This document shows, in pieces, positions 13,323 through 24,200 of a stretch of DNA of 64,000 nucleotides. The stretch spans positions 9,536,501-9,600,500 of the forward strand of contig NC_063275.1 in the NCBI RefSeq assembly GCF_910591885.1, given 5' to 3'. Under the pieces are notes generated by a model. It was not told the DNA's origin. It did not search any database and saw only the letters and a program-made list of their open reading frames with translations. This stretch comes from Bombus terrestris (Eukaryota; Arthropoda; Insecta; Hymenoptera; Apidae). Position 1 is the stretch's first letter. Each line of letters opens with the position of its first letter. The position numbers and the translations under genes are program-made.

Positions 13323-13839
13323 ATACAGGATGGTTGGTAACTGATAGTGCAAACGGAAAGGGGGTGATTCTACGCGAAAAAAGAAGTAGAAAATATAGAA
13401 TAAAAATTTTTCGTTTGAGGCTTTGTTTTCGAGAAAATCGACTTTGAATTTTCGCTCGGTACGCGTGCGCTTTATCACGTCTCGTTATAACGGTTCTCAC
13501 TGTAGATCGTTGTCTCGATAGATATTATCGCAGTTTAAGTTTGTTTTTGCCGTAACGGAAAATTAGGAATACATAATGAAATAATATGAAGTAATCATAA
13601 AGTTTATTATTACAAAAATTGCTGAAAATGTTGCCCATTCTGCCGAACACATACTTCTGCTCTTCTAATTAAATTTCTATGAACACCTAAGTCGATTTTC
13701 TCGAAAACAAAGCCTCAAACGAAAAATTTTTATTGTATATTTTCTACTTCTTTTTTCTTTACTTTACTTCTTTACTTCTTTTTCGCGTAGAATCACCACC
13801 TTTCCGCTTATACCACCAGTTATCAATCACCCTGTATAT
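13323..13839. mobile_element. Long terminal-inverted-repeat, MITE-like element
   Basis: The left arm 13323-13444 and right arm 13690-13839 are inverted copies. Both start from an ATACAGG end and share the blocks GGTGATTCTACGCGAAAAA and GAGGCTTTGTTTTCGAGAAA. The right arm carries about 28 extra bases of an AAGTAAAG-type expansion. The ~245-base centre has no credible coding region. It looks like a non-autonomous DNA transposon or foldback element of unassigned superfamily. Confidence 0.85.
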
Positions 13840-14635
13840 TGCAGGTAAATAATTTTTTATTCTTAATTGAATTTTTCTTAGTTGAATTAAAAAAGTATTT
13901 TAATTACATGACGAATATAATATGTGTAAAAGTAATGATTTCGAATAATTTATAATTTACAAACTGACTAAGAATAACTATCATAGTTTTTTACAATTCT
14001 ATTTAGGCAATCAAATGGAATGGCGAATGGTTAAAAGCTTGCAATTATTAAGGTCAAATAGTACCATATAAATAATATGACTTAATTTGCTAAATATAAT
14101 ACTTACTAGATATAATACTTGCAAACAATACATAAAACAATTTAAGTAAAATAAAAATATCTCTTTTACATAAACATACAAAATACAAATCCGCATAAAC
14201 AATTTTATTTTGTGTTTAATTTTTAACATAAAATACACACTACTTTATTGGAAGAGTAACAATTAATTATTATTTTAATAATATTTCGAAAATACTAAAA
14301 ATTAAGTCTTTTTGTATAATTCTTGTACTTTGGGAGGGGAAAAAAAAAAACAAAAATGAAACGTATTTTTTAATATAAAAGTAACTAATAAATACTAGAT
14401 ATGTTAAATTACTTATATACTATTGGATTACTTGCTTATATCATTTTTATATCTTATAAAAACTAATATGTAACTTCAATAGTTGACAATAAATTTCTTC
14501 TGAAAAATACTTCTTTTTTATTTTAATCACTCCTACATAAAACTAAGATGATAAACTTAAAACTTAGTAAGGTTTGTTTCAGAAGTAATCACTATTGTTA
14601 TGTCAAATAAAATGTTTTTTATATTTTTCAAGCAA
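13840..14635. other. AT-rich intergenic sequence, nothing recognised
   Basis: No gene, RNA or organised repeat recognised; the 75-codon minus-strand open frame at 14011-14238 is low-complexity and AT-driven. Confidence 0.5.
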
Positions 14636-14776
14636 TTAACACTAAACCCACCACTATCGGTCAATTTGACCGTTCTCAAACTTTTGTACAGCTTTTACAT
14701 ATTTAAACATTATCACATCGCCATCAAAATATATAGCTTTTCTTAAAATATGCATACAATGTATTTTTCAGTATTT

Positions 14777-14823
<47 letters not shown>

Positions 14824-15571
14824 CCAAGAAATATATGTAGCCTGTCCTATCTACCGTCACCGATCTATTTGACTGCTCGAGATAACATGGTATTACTCTC
14901 CTAAACTTATACAATCAGTACAAAGGAAGGCTATCTGAATATGGCATTTCTCTAAAGAAATGACCAAATGGCAAGAAAATGTATTGTCAAGTTGAAATGT
15001 TGTAGCTAACCTCTGCAGGTGTTCTTCAATATTCTGGATCTAGCTGGAATAAACGCCTAGGTTTTGTATAAAGAAACAACGGGAGAAAAAATTTTAAAGA
15101 AGGAATTTTTATTCTTGTTAGTTAAAGAACTTGACGCTGCATATTAAAAATCGCAGGAAGAAGAAGATGTACCAAAAGCATCAACAAATACAAGTTCGAA
15201 TTCACATGTACGAAAATCTTGTCAAGTAAAATATTGTAGAGTTTACAAAAAATATGTGTACGGCAGATGTACATTCGAGAACAGAATAATTTGTAAAAAA
15301 ATGCAGTGAAAGCGAATGGGATTATGTATTATTTATATATTTAAAAAAATGTGTATTTATGTGTATACAAGGTGTATAGGAATAGAAGAAGCTATATAAC
15401 TACTTTTCAATTTTAATCCTCTTTCCTAGTTTCTAATTGAAATTATATAAAAATAAATTTGTACTGTTATTTTATGAAAGTTATTCATATACTAATTCAT
15501 TGAGCAACAAAAAGCAATAACTTTTTTTAAGGAGTAAATATACAAAAAGTGTCGATAGGTTTAGTGTCAAT
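14636..15571 (+). mobile_element. piggyBac-like transposon remnant with transposase C-terminus
   Basis: The left end begins TTAACACTAAACCCACC. The right end near 15550-15571, read on the other strand, begins TTGACACTAAACCTATCG, so the ends form terminal inverted repeats with a TTAA-type flank on the left. Inside, near 15030-15330, the plus strand encodes FFNILDLAGINA, LYKETTGEKILKKEFLFLL and a Cys-rich tail (CQVKYCRVYKKYVYGRC...CKKC). These match the order of the piggyBac C-terminal region and its zinc-binding CRD. Most of the transposase is missing and stops interrupt the rest. Confidence 0.8.
14780..14821. repeat. (CT)n microsatellite inside the piggyBac remnant
   Basis: About 20 perfect CT repeats, close to the left end of the piggyBac-like remnant. 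Confidence 0.97.
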
Positions 15572-17114
15572 ATCTGATATTAAAATTGTCATAAATATTA
15601 TAAACATATAACATACAAAGATAATGATAAAAACTATCAGCACTAAAAATAAGTTGCATATAAGTTATACTAACAATAAATTCTGATTGTATTTACAAGG
15701 GCAAGAATTAATTTATAAAATTTATTAATATAATAGGATGTATAAAATTCAACAAATCAAACTGAAACTACTTTAAAATTAAAATATCACATATTATTTT
15801 AATATTGCTTTCAAGATTACTGTCAACCATAAATTTCCAATAGATAATACTTTTCAAGCAAACCTTACAAAATGTAATTAATATTTTTTGATATACATAA
15901 TATTTACTTTAAAAAAGAATAAAGTGCCTAGAATCATACTTCGAATTTTTAGCACTTTAATATACTTTGCTATATTTTTTGCAAATTAAATTAATTAAAA
16001 AAGGTATTTGGCATGACATATCGTCTCTAAAAATTGTAATTTTTGTAAAATATTATGTTTAGTATAAAGTAAATAAGAACAAGAGTTTCTTCAAAATTTT
16101 AGGAATGGTTAAAAACTTTGTTGAAACCTTAGTATGTATTTTGTACATTGAAAAAACTAACATAATAACAAAAAATCTAGCAAGTAAAATCTTAAAAAAG
16201 TTTATAATTTAAATATTACTGGAGAGATCATTCAAATACTTTCTTTTATAAACTTTGTATCTGAAATCATACTTTGCTGTATTATTTACATTTATGTACA
16301 TGTACAAATTGTATAGTAAGTTTTCTTATTTCTTCGAATTTAAATAATTTTATAAATTAAGAAATATAAAATCTAATACTTTGCAATGTCGGAAAGATTA
16401 AAGTAATGTCAATAGTAATTAACATTAAGTAATGGCAATTTTATGCGCTACAATAATTTATATTTTGTTGCATAAAACTTTATGATTTTTATACACATAC
16501 ATGCACAATCTTATAAAAAATCTGCATCTCAGCTAATTTTAATATTAATAAATATTGTTTTTAATTAATTCTCATCAAAATATCAAATTGTCTTATACCA
16601 CAATATGATACTTTATGCAGCTTGGTATAATACATTTAGAATTATTCGTGAATGTAAATTATTTCACATACTATATAAGAGTTATAAAACTTTGCTTACA
16701 ATTATTTTGCATTACAATATTATATTTACATAATTACACACAAAAGTAATTTTTTCATAAATGAAAACATTTTCATTAAATGATTATAGATATTCTCAAT
16801 TGAATTAAAATTATTAGGACTATATCAAAACTAAGTAATCATTGAAATTAGATAAAATGCAAGATAATACTGCTCAATTTTACACACAGGAAATTACGAA
16901 CACTAAAAGAGTTCTTATTCTTTTAATATGAAACTACCTGTGTCTAACAGAATACAGGTACGATCTATGATATCTAAACATCCTCCATATTGTTGCTTTG
17001 GAATTCTTCGAAAAATTACACTAATGTTGATCTTCGATTATTGTACTGTACATTTTTCCAATGTGCAAATATCTCCCAACAATAATTTATCTTCTCATTT
17101 ATACAGTATTTATA
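15572..17114. other. AT-rich intergenic sequence
   Basis: No gene recognised. A few short AT-driven open frames lack coding character. Confidence 0.5.
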
Positions 17115-17228
17115 AGTTTAAGGGACCCTCAAATGATCAATATATATATTATCAATATTTCAGGGTTCTGAACACGATATTATTATGCATGTAAGGAGAT
17201 CCTCATATATTATATGTATATTGTATCC

Positions 17229-17321
17229 TTTACGGACGAGTGTCGACAAATAGCCGCCCAAGTCTATTTACCGTTACGGACGCGTGTCGGCGTATAGCCG
17301 CTCGAATCTGTTCACAGTTCC
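17229..17321. repeat. Two tandem ~50-base GC-richer units
   Basis: Two imperfect copies share ACGGACG.GTGTCG and ATAGCCGC; a partial third (TTCCGTACAG) follows. They sit just inside the left part of the piggyBac-like fragment and resemble subterminal transposon repeats. Confidence 0.6.
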
Positions 17322-17592
17322 GTACAGTTATTTTGAAGTGGCTGACGTATGTCTATTTTTCCGAACGATAATCTTATGCGTATTTACACATGGGTACAAT
17401 AAACTAAACAGTATTATGTTTTTGATGAAAGAAACTTGTAGATCTTTAGAAATCTTATCTTTCATTTAACGTAAACTCGCGATGCAGGATGATGGTCGAG
17501 TCAGAATGAATTTAAATCTTTCCATAGCATTGCCAGATGAATCAGAAAGCTTTTTATATAATTTATATATTTTTTATAATACTTTATACAGA

Positions 17593-17814
17593 ATGCCTAA
17601 AAGTTCCAGAAAGAACATGTTCGATAGTGATAGTAGTAATGACGAACATTATTTTGAACCTGACAAGATAGAAGGTGACGACAGTGCCTCAGACAATGGA
17701 AACTAACTCCGTTTAACAAGGAATCGGCTTAGACATTTCAATATTTCTAGTAATAGTGACAGTGATGATGAACTAAATATTAATGAAAATAATACAAATC
17801 TGGACAATGAATAA
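17593..17814 (+). pseudogene. piggyBac-type transposase N-terminal fragment
   Basis: Starts MPKSSRKNMFDSDSSNDEHY and continues as an acidic Asp/Ser/Glu-rich stretch. After an in-frame stop at about 17704-17706 it resumes RNRLRHFNISSNSDSDDE and ends at a second stop. The acidic start is typical of piggyBac-derived transposases. No DDE catalytic region remains. Assignment rests on composition and the neighbouring TTAA-type end. Confidence 0.5.
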
Positions 17815-17987
17815 CCTAAACGTTCAACATGTATATTTTCTCAATTGCGCGCGCCAATACCTCTTGTCCACAGCGACGCTGTCAAGCGGCTCCGTCCTCA
17901 AAGTGTTAATATATGTATATTGATTATTTAAGGATCTCTTTACATGCACAATAATGTTGAGAAGTCTGAAATATTGGCAATATGCGC

Positions 17988-18012
17988 ACGCACGCACGCA
18001 CGCACGCACGTA
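17988..18012. repeat. (CACG)n microsatellite
   Basis: About six CACG tetramers followed by mixed CACG/CACA sequence. It interrupts the right inverted arm of the nested element. Confidence 0.9.
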
Positions 18013-18091
18013 CCATGCACGCCAGCACACACGCACACACGATCTCGTGGGACCCTTTTACGTTGCCACAGTCTTATGGAGTAATGTACAG

Positions 18092-19925
18092 TTGATTATT
18101 TATATCTCAGAAAAATTTCTTACAATAATGAATTTCCATAATATCGATCATCGACTAACCTTTCTCCATTTGCGTTTTGACTCACCGGACGGACTCCATT
18201 CTGAATCAGCATCGGTGTAAGAATAATTTACTTTAGGAACGTTCCATTCTTCCTTCTTTCTTCCCGTAGAGGCGATTATTTCTTCTTTACTCTTTTGTAC
18301 GTTCCTTCTTACTCCATCAATTCTCTGTTAAGTCAGTTTAAACGATTAATCTTTTTCCGTCGCGTGGATGTTTTAACTGTTCTCTGGAGATTCTTGATAA
18401 TACGATATTATCAGTTTGATACTTTGTCGATTGAAATTGGCATTCTTACACCCACTGTCTACAAAGTGTAGCTTCATACATGTGTTGATGTTAATAGTAC
18501 GCCTCCATGCAGCAGTCACTGTAAAGTAACGTACATTTGTCCAAAAAAAGGAAGCGAGTCGTTTTCGTAATGACGAATGACGTTAACACTGTCAGTAGAG
18601 AGGCGTATGTTGCAACTATAAACGGATATAGTGATTTGTGGACAGTGAGCTTTAGTCTTTTTTTCGCGAGATTCTGATGCGAACTGGCAACGTGTACGTC
18701 TTTATTATAATTTCTTTCTATCAAATGTAAACTGCAGTAATAATCACCATGCGGTTTTTTCTTTTCACAAGAGATAGTTCGTATTCGGATTTAACAATTT
18801 CATCGGATTTCTTTCGCGTACCGTCTAACGCTTTTACAGCAGCTACAATCTATCTTAGGTATAGCTGAATAACTGTCTATTTTTTCAACTTTCATTGGCA
18901 TTTTTCCGTAAGCTGTAGCATGTCCTTTTTAAAAGGGCAACTTATTTTTCGTATCTTCTTTAAACATTCTTTTCAAGTCATACTATACTCCAAGTGTCTC
19001 CAATGTTTTATTTTGTAAAGGAATTTTTCCATTTTACACAATAATGGATAAGATTTTGGTATTGATGAGTGCACTGAGAAAAAATAGGAATTATTCTGGT
19101 ACAAAACATATGGATATCTGTCGCCAGATGTATACACTGTTTGCAATGTGCGACAATATAGTAGTGCAATTTAGCAGCAATACAATCTTTTACATGGGCT
19201 ACTCAATTTGACGTGCGAATGAAGGGAAATTGTGTACATTAATTTGTAAACTACATAATACTGATGTACAATACATATATGACACATATAATTCTATATT
19301 GCCAACACAATTTTTATAGATCAATGGTAAAGTGGTTGATAAATATCTGCCACTTTATGCAAATTATTATATCATTTCGCATATTATCTGCGATGACACA
19401 CCAAATACTTCATTAGATACATAGGGCACATCTTTATTAATATGTTTGCAAATATTATTATCCCACTTATCGTCTATTATATTCTGCTTCTTAAAGTTTG
19501 CACCAATATAAGAAATTCCATTATTTCCAATATTTTCATTCAATCACGTTCTATTAATTGCATTAGAAATATCTTTCTCATTCATAGGAAAAGATTCGAA
19601 AATAGATTCTTTAATGTTAGTGATGTTTGATGTATTTTCTCTTACATTCTCTTTTATTTTGTCGTAATTACAAATTTCCAATCCTGGTCGCGCGCAGAAT
19701 TCAGTTTGTGCAATATTTGTACATTTTAATGATTTCGGTACCATTTGCGATTCAAATTTTTTTTGCACTGTTGAAATTTCGAGTAGTGCACCTGGTGATT
19801 CCTGTTTCTCCTCGTAATTTGATATTCCTTTAACGGGAGAGGCTTCAACCTTCTCCATTGTTTCAGTAGAATTTGTTTCTATTTTATCATTATTTTGCGC
19901 TGTAATTAACATATCATAATTGAAA
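18092..19925 (-). pseudogene. Broken partial copy of gene 1 (last exon and start of 3' UTR)
   Basis: On the minus strand the sequence aligns by eye with gene 1. The 19925-19540 part matches gene 1 about 4445-4830 (shared KVEASPVK, YEEKQ, PGLEICNYDKIKEN-like text) and weaker similarity continues to about 4950. The alignment then jumps to about gene 1 6100 and runs to its C-terminus. KVNYSYTD and PSGESKRK are readable near 18190, followed by the same stop and about 60 bases of 3' UTR down to 18092. Roughly 1.1 kb of the gene 1 exon is missing and a stretch near 18.5-18.65 kb has no counterpart. Stops and frameshifts break the frame, so no full product can be made. Only last-exon sequence is present, so retrocopy and segmental duplication cannot be told apart. 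Confidence 0.88.
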
Positions 19926-21195
19926 TACTATTAATAAAAGATAATTACGATAATAATATAATCTTTTCAAGTAATTTTACAATCATAATAAAATAAAATA
20001 ATTTTTATCACTTAAAATTGCGTAATAATGTTACTAAATTTACTTTGTTAGAATAATAAAGATATGTATCATTCTTAATAAAAGTATATATAATCATATA
20101 ATAACAATTTTTGTGATATTAAGACTAACTAACATAATCATTGTAATTATTCTTACAAATTATTATGTGGTTATTATCATTTATAATTTTATGATGTGTA
20201 TCTTATTTTCAATTAAAAATATATAATATTCTGTAGTTATGAAAAATTTATTTTATCTAAGAAAGTGCATGTATTTATAATTCATTAAATAGTGTATGTA
20301 TTATTTCTTTGTTTAATCAGTTTAGAAAGCTTAATATAAATTTTGTTCTATTACTACAAAATGAATCATACATACTTTAATAAAATAATATAAAACAAAA
20401 AATGTTGTGCATCTACCATTTCCTTATAAAACGAAATGAACTTTTGGGACAACCTAATATTTGTCTTTGTTGGGAATAACTTATTTTCAAAATTTGTTTA
20501 CATTTCAATGACTCACCTACTATATTCTTCAATTTATTTGTATACATCACACCTATAAACAAAAACATAATTTAATGTAATATAATGCATATTTATAAAA
20601 AATATTATAACATTACATTCATAAAAATGAATAACTACTAATATTATATTAAAATTTTACATAAACTCTAAAAATATGAAATAAACTTACCTCTGAATAA
20701 TATTACTTCTTAAAGATAATACATTTATGTAAATATATTATAGTTTATTATATTCTAATAAGATAGATGAAAAATATGTAAATATGTGTATCACATTACC
20801 ATTTTTTTCACTTAGGAAAATGTTATAGGTACCAGAAAATTTATAGCTATAAATATGAATCTTGAGTTACAAATTACCACAAACTTTATTCTTCTTTATG
20901 CTTATAATTGCATTTTTGTTTATGCAAAGAATTTTAATTATGATGAATTTATGAAACACTAGAAGTACTAAAATATCTTCCAATGTTGATCTTCCATGTG
21001 GAAAATTATTAATTTTGTCTTTGTTTCGAAATTTAATATGTAGATATTAAAATAAGTATGATGACTTTTATTTGAAAGAACTATCATTATGTGTTTTTAA
21101 TACTTCTATTGGATATGTATATAAGATGTAAAATATACATATAAATTTTATTATATAATACAATCATTTTATGATAGTATTTAGCTATAAGACAT
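19926..21195. other. AT-rich intergenic sequence, 3' side of gene 2
   Basis: No gene recognised; extreme AT content. Includes whatever 3' UTR gene 2 has. Confidence 0.5.
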
Positions 21196-21209
21196 TTTAT
21201 TTATTTATT
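21196..21209 (-). promoter_or_regulatory. Overlapping AATAAA signals at the stop codon of gene 2
   Basis: On the minus strand the stop codon is embedded in GAATAAATAAATAAA, giving polyadenylation-signal hexamers that overlap and immediately follow the stop. If used, the 3' UTR would be only a few tens of bases; other signals may exist downstream. Confidence 0.35.
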
Positions 21210-24200
21210 CAAAATAATATTCTATAACTATATTGAAAATGGACTCATATTTCAAGGAAAAAGGCAAATTGTCAAAGATATCAAACATATAGTTACCTTT
21301 TTTTGTAGAAACATAATGCTTTCTTCGCATTTTTTGCTGATTTACAGAACTAACACTTGTATTTGTGTTTACAGTTGATGAAAATTTTGAAGTTAATTTT
21401 CTTTTCTTCAAAGGTATATCTTCATCTAAAATTGCTTGTTCTTTAATAGAATTTGATGGCTGTTTATTTATATTCTGTGATGTCCACTTAGCAGACTTTA
21501 TATTATTTGAAAATTCAATTATGTCTTTATCTGTTATAAAATTTGCTTTTGTAATATTAGTATCAATGTTCGTATTTCTATTTGATATTTTGAAATGAGA
21601 TTTATCTTCAGTTGTATATGATTTTTCTGGTACATTTAACATTCTTGAATCTTCCGAGATATTATCTTCCATGATGCACTGGAGATTTTGTAATTTAGAA
21701 TCTTCCTTGTAGATTGAATTCACCATAGAATCTTCATGAAAATTTAATACTATTTGTTGCTTCTGTTGAGACATACGCTTCGATTGTTGAACATTTGCAC
21801 AGTTTAGTTGTTTCTTTCCATTTTTAGGTGATCTTTGACAATATGACATGTGAAATGTAGATAGTGATGATTCACATGTATTTTGCACATCTTGATAATC
21901 CAAAGGATTAACAATAGTAATTTGTGAACATCTTAAACTCAATTCATTCTGATTAGATTGAACAATAGATGAAAATAATTGCTTTTCTTTTTTCTTTATT
22001 TTAATTTTCTTTTTACATTTTAATATCTGTTTAGGTGATCTGGATTGTAGATGACCACTAATTTCTGTTCTACATTTCATAATATGATTTTGTTTTTCTT
22101 CATAATTGTATTGCATGTTTTCCTGAGAATTTTTTTGTCTTAAAGAACTTTCATCTGTTTGTTCAATGCACTGTAGTGTTGTATCGGTATTACATGATAT
22201 TAAATCTGTGGAAGACAATAAATCACAAGAATCTAAAGATTCTTTTACTACTAAAGGACTAGTTTCAAGTTCTACACATGTATACTTCTGCAATGAATGA
22301 ATATCATTCTCTTGTTGATTCAATATATAATTCATAGATTCATCTGATGGAATGTTGTTGGAAATACAAATTTCAGGTAAATGTTCATTTTTTATATCAC
22401 TGAATGATTGAGTTTGATTAATAGTATCTTCCTTTTGAAAAATATAAAATGTTTCTTTAAGACTACCAACATTAAACTTATCAGTAGGACTAGAAAGACT
22501 GCATTTAGGAAACGATTCTTTCTCTTCAGAAAGTATGCTATCTGAATTAACTAAATTAATTGATTGACCAGAGAATGAAGGTGTACTTTTAATTACTGGA
22601 AGAAATTCAAGCACTTCTTCTCTACTTGTGTTCAATTCAAATCCAATCATATCCACGCTATTATTAACAGAATGATTTTGATTGCTACACAATTCCTTAT
22701 CCTCTTGTGAAAGTGTATTTTCTAAATCATTCTTTTCAGCTGTCTTTTCTTCAAAAGTTTTCTCAATCAACCGAGGATTAACTGCTTGTATATTTGAATG
22801 CATAAGATTATTCGAAGGAAAGTCCATATCTGTTAAATAAAAATCAAATAAAAAATTTAATATTCCAATTCTTCCAAAGCTGCCTTCAGATAATAATGTT
22901 TGAGAATCTTCTGCATCTGACAATATATACTTTTCTTCCATTTCGTTAGTATGCAAATGTTCAGGCTGTGAAAAAAATTCTGTAATGCAATTTAATAGAC
23001 TATCCGAATTATCATAGATTAATGGTGATTTTAAATCTCCCCAAATTTTTTGTTCATCTTCAATAGTTTCTTGTTCATCACCATTCAGAATACTATCAAA
23101 GATAGTGATATTTTCAAATTCCTCTATGGAATGTGATTCTTCTATATTAGCTTCTTGTGACAAATTTTGTAATGTAGATTCCCAATGCATATCTTGATTT
23201 GATTCTTTAGTATTTTCCAGATTATGTGTAAAAGATATGTCACAAGTTTGATTATTTGTTAGTACATTAATTTTATGTTGATCTGTGTCTTGTATATTAT
23301 TTTTTAGAATTTCAAGATTTTCATTTTCTTTCTTAATAGGTTGTTCAAATTCGGATTTTATATGGTTACAAATGAGGTTTGAAGATGGTTTATTTCCAGA
23401 AAAAATATTATTTTTTCCATAAGAATGATATTCTTTTGATTGAGGGATTGACTTATGAAATTCATTTAAAAAATGAAGATTTTGACAGTTACATACATTC
23501 AATAAGTCCTTTTTTCCATATAGTTCCAAAATCTTACTAAGTTTCTCTGTATTTGTTAATGAATTAATATTTTGTATCCAATCTGATGATGACGACGACA
23601 ATGATGATGATGATGATTCTGCACACTGATTTCCCAAAACTGTAGTAGAAACAGTACATATGTCCATTTTGTTTAAACATTCTAGGCGCTGTTTTTCTGC
23701 ATAAATGGTCATAATATGTTCACCAATACGATTTAATACGTCCATACATTTGTCAAGATCACTTAGCATACACATTATATTTTTGTCACAAATTGTTGTT
23801 TTATCGATGGTATTATTATCTATTGTATTATGCGTTACATCTTCCTTCTTTATTGTATTAAATATACTATTGTTATGGTAGGAGAAAGGTTTTACATCAA
23901 TCTTCTTACAGCATCCTGTACATTCATGAATATCCTGAACAATGTTCTTTTTCATGGTCTCTACCACTTGTGAATTATGACCACTCATAGATCGTAAATT
24001 ATGTAAATGATCATCATTTTGTACATAAGCAGATTCAGTTTGACAATAAGTATTTTCTTCTATCACATTACAATCTGTATCTATTGGCAATTGTTGTTTC
24101 ATAGATTGTACATTTGTAATATTATTTTGGCACTCGCTTGACAAGAATATTGTCTTTATGGAACTTTTTGGCTGAGAAAACAATTCTTTACCCTGAGTAT

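Larger units (their letters stand above)
17115..18063. mobile_element. Nested transposon remnant bounded by diverged inverted repeats
   Basis: The segment 17115-17205 (with GGGACCCTCAAATGATC, AATATTTCAGGGTTCTGAA and CATGTAAGGAGATCCT) recurs inverted at about 17930-18063, where the right copy is split by an ACGC microsatellite. Between the arms lie a GC-richer tandem repeat and a piggyBac-like N-terminal coding fragment. The internal CCTCAAAGTGTTAA at about 17895-17908 resembles a piggyBac end with a TTAA site, suggesting insertion of a piggyBac-type element into an older inverted-repeat element. Confidence 0.6.
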
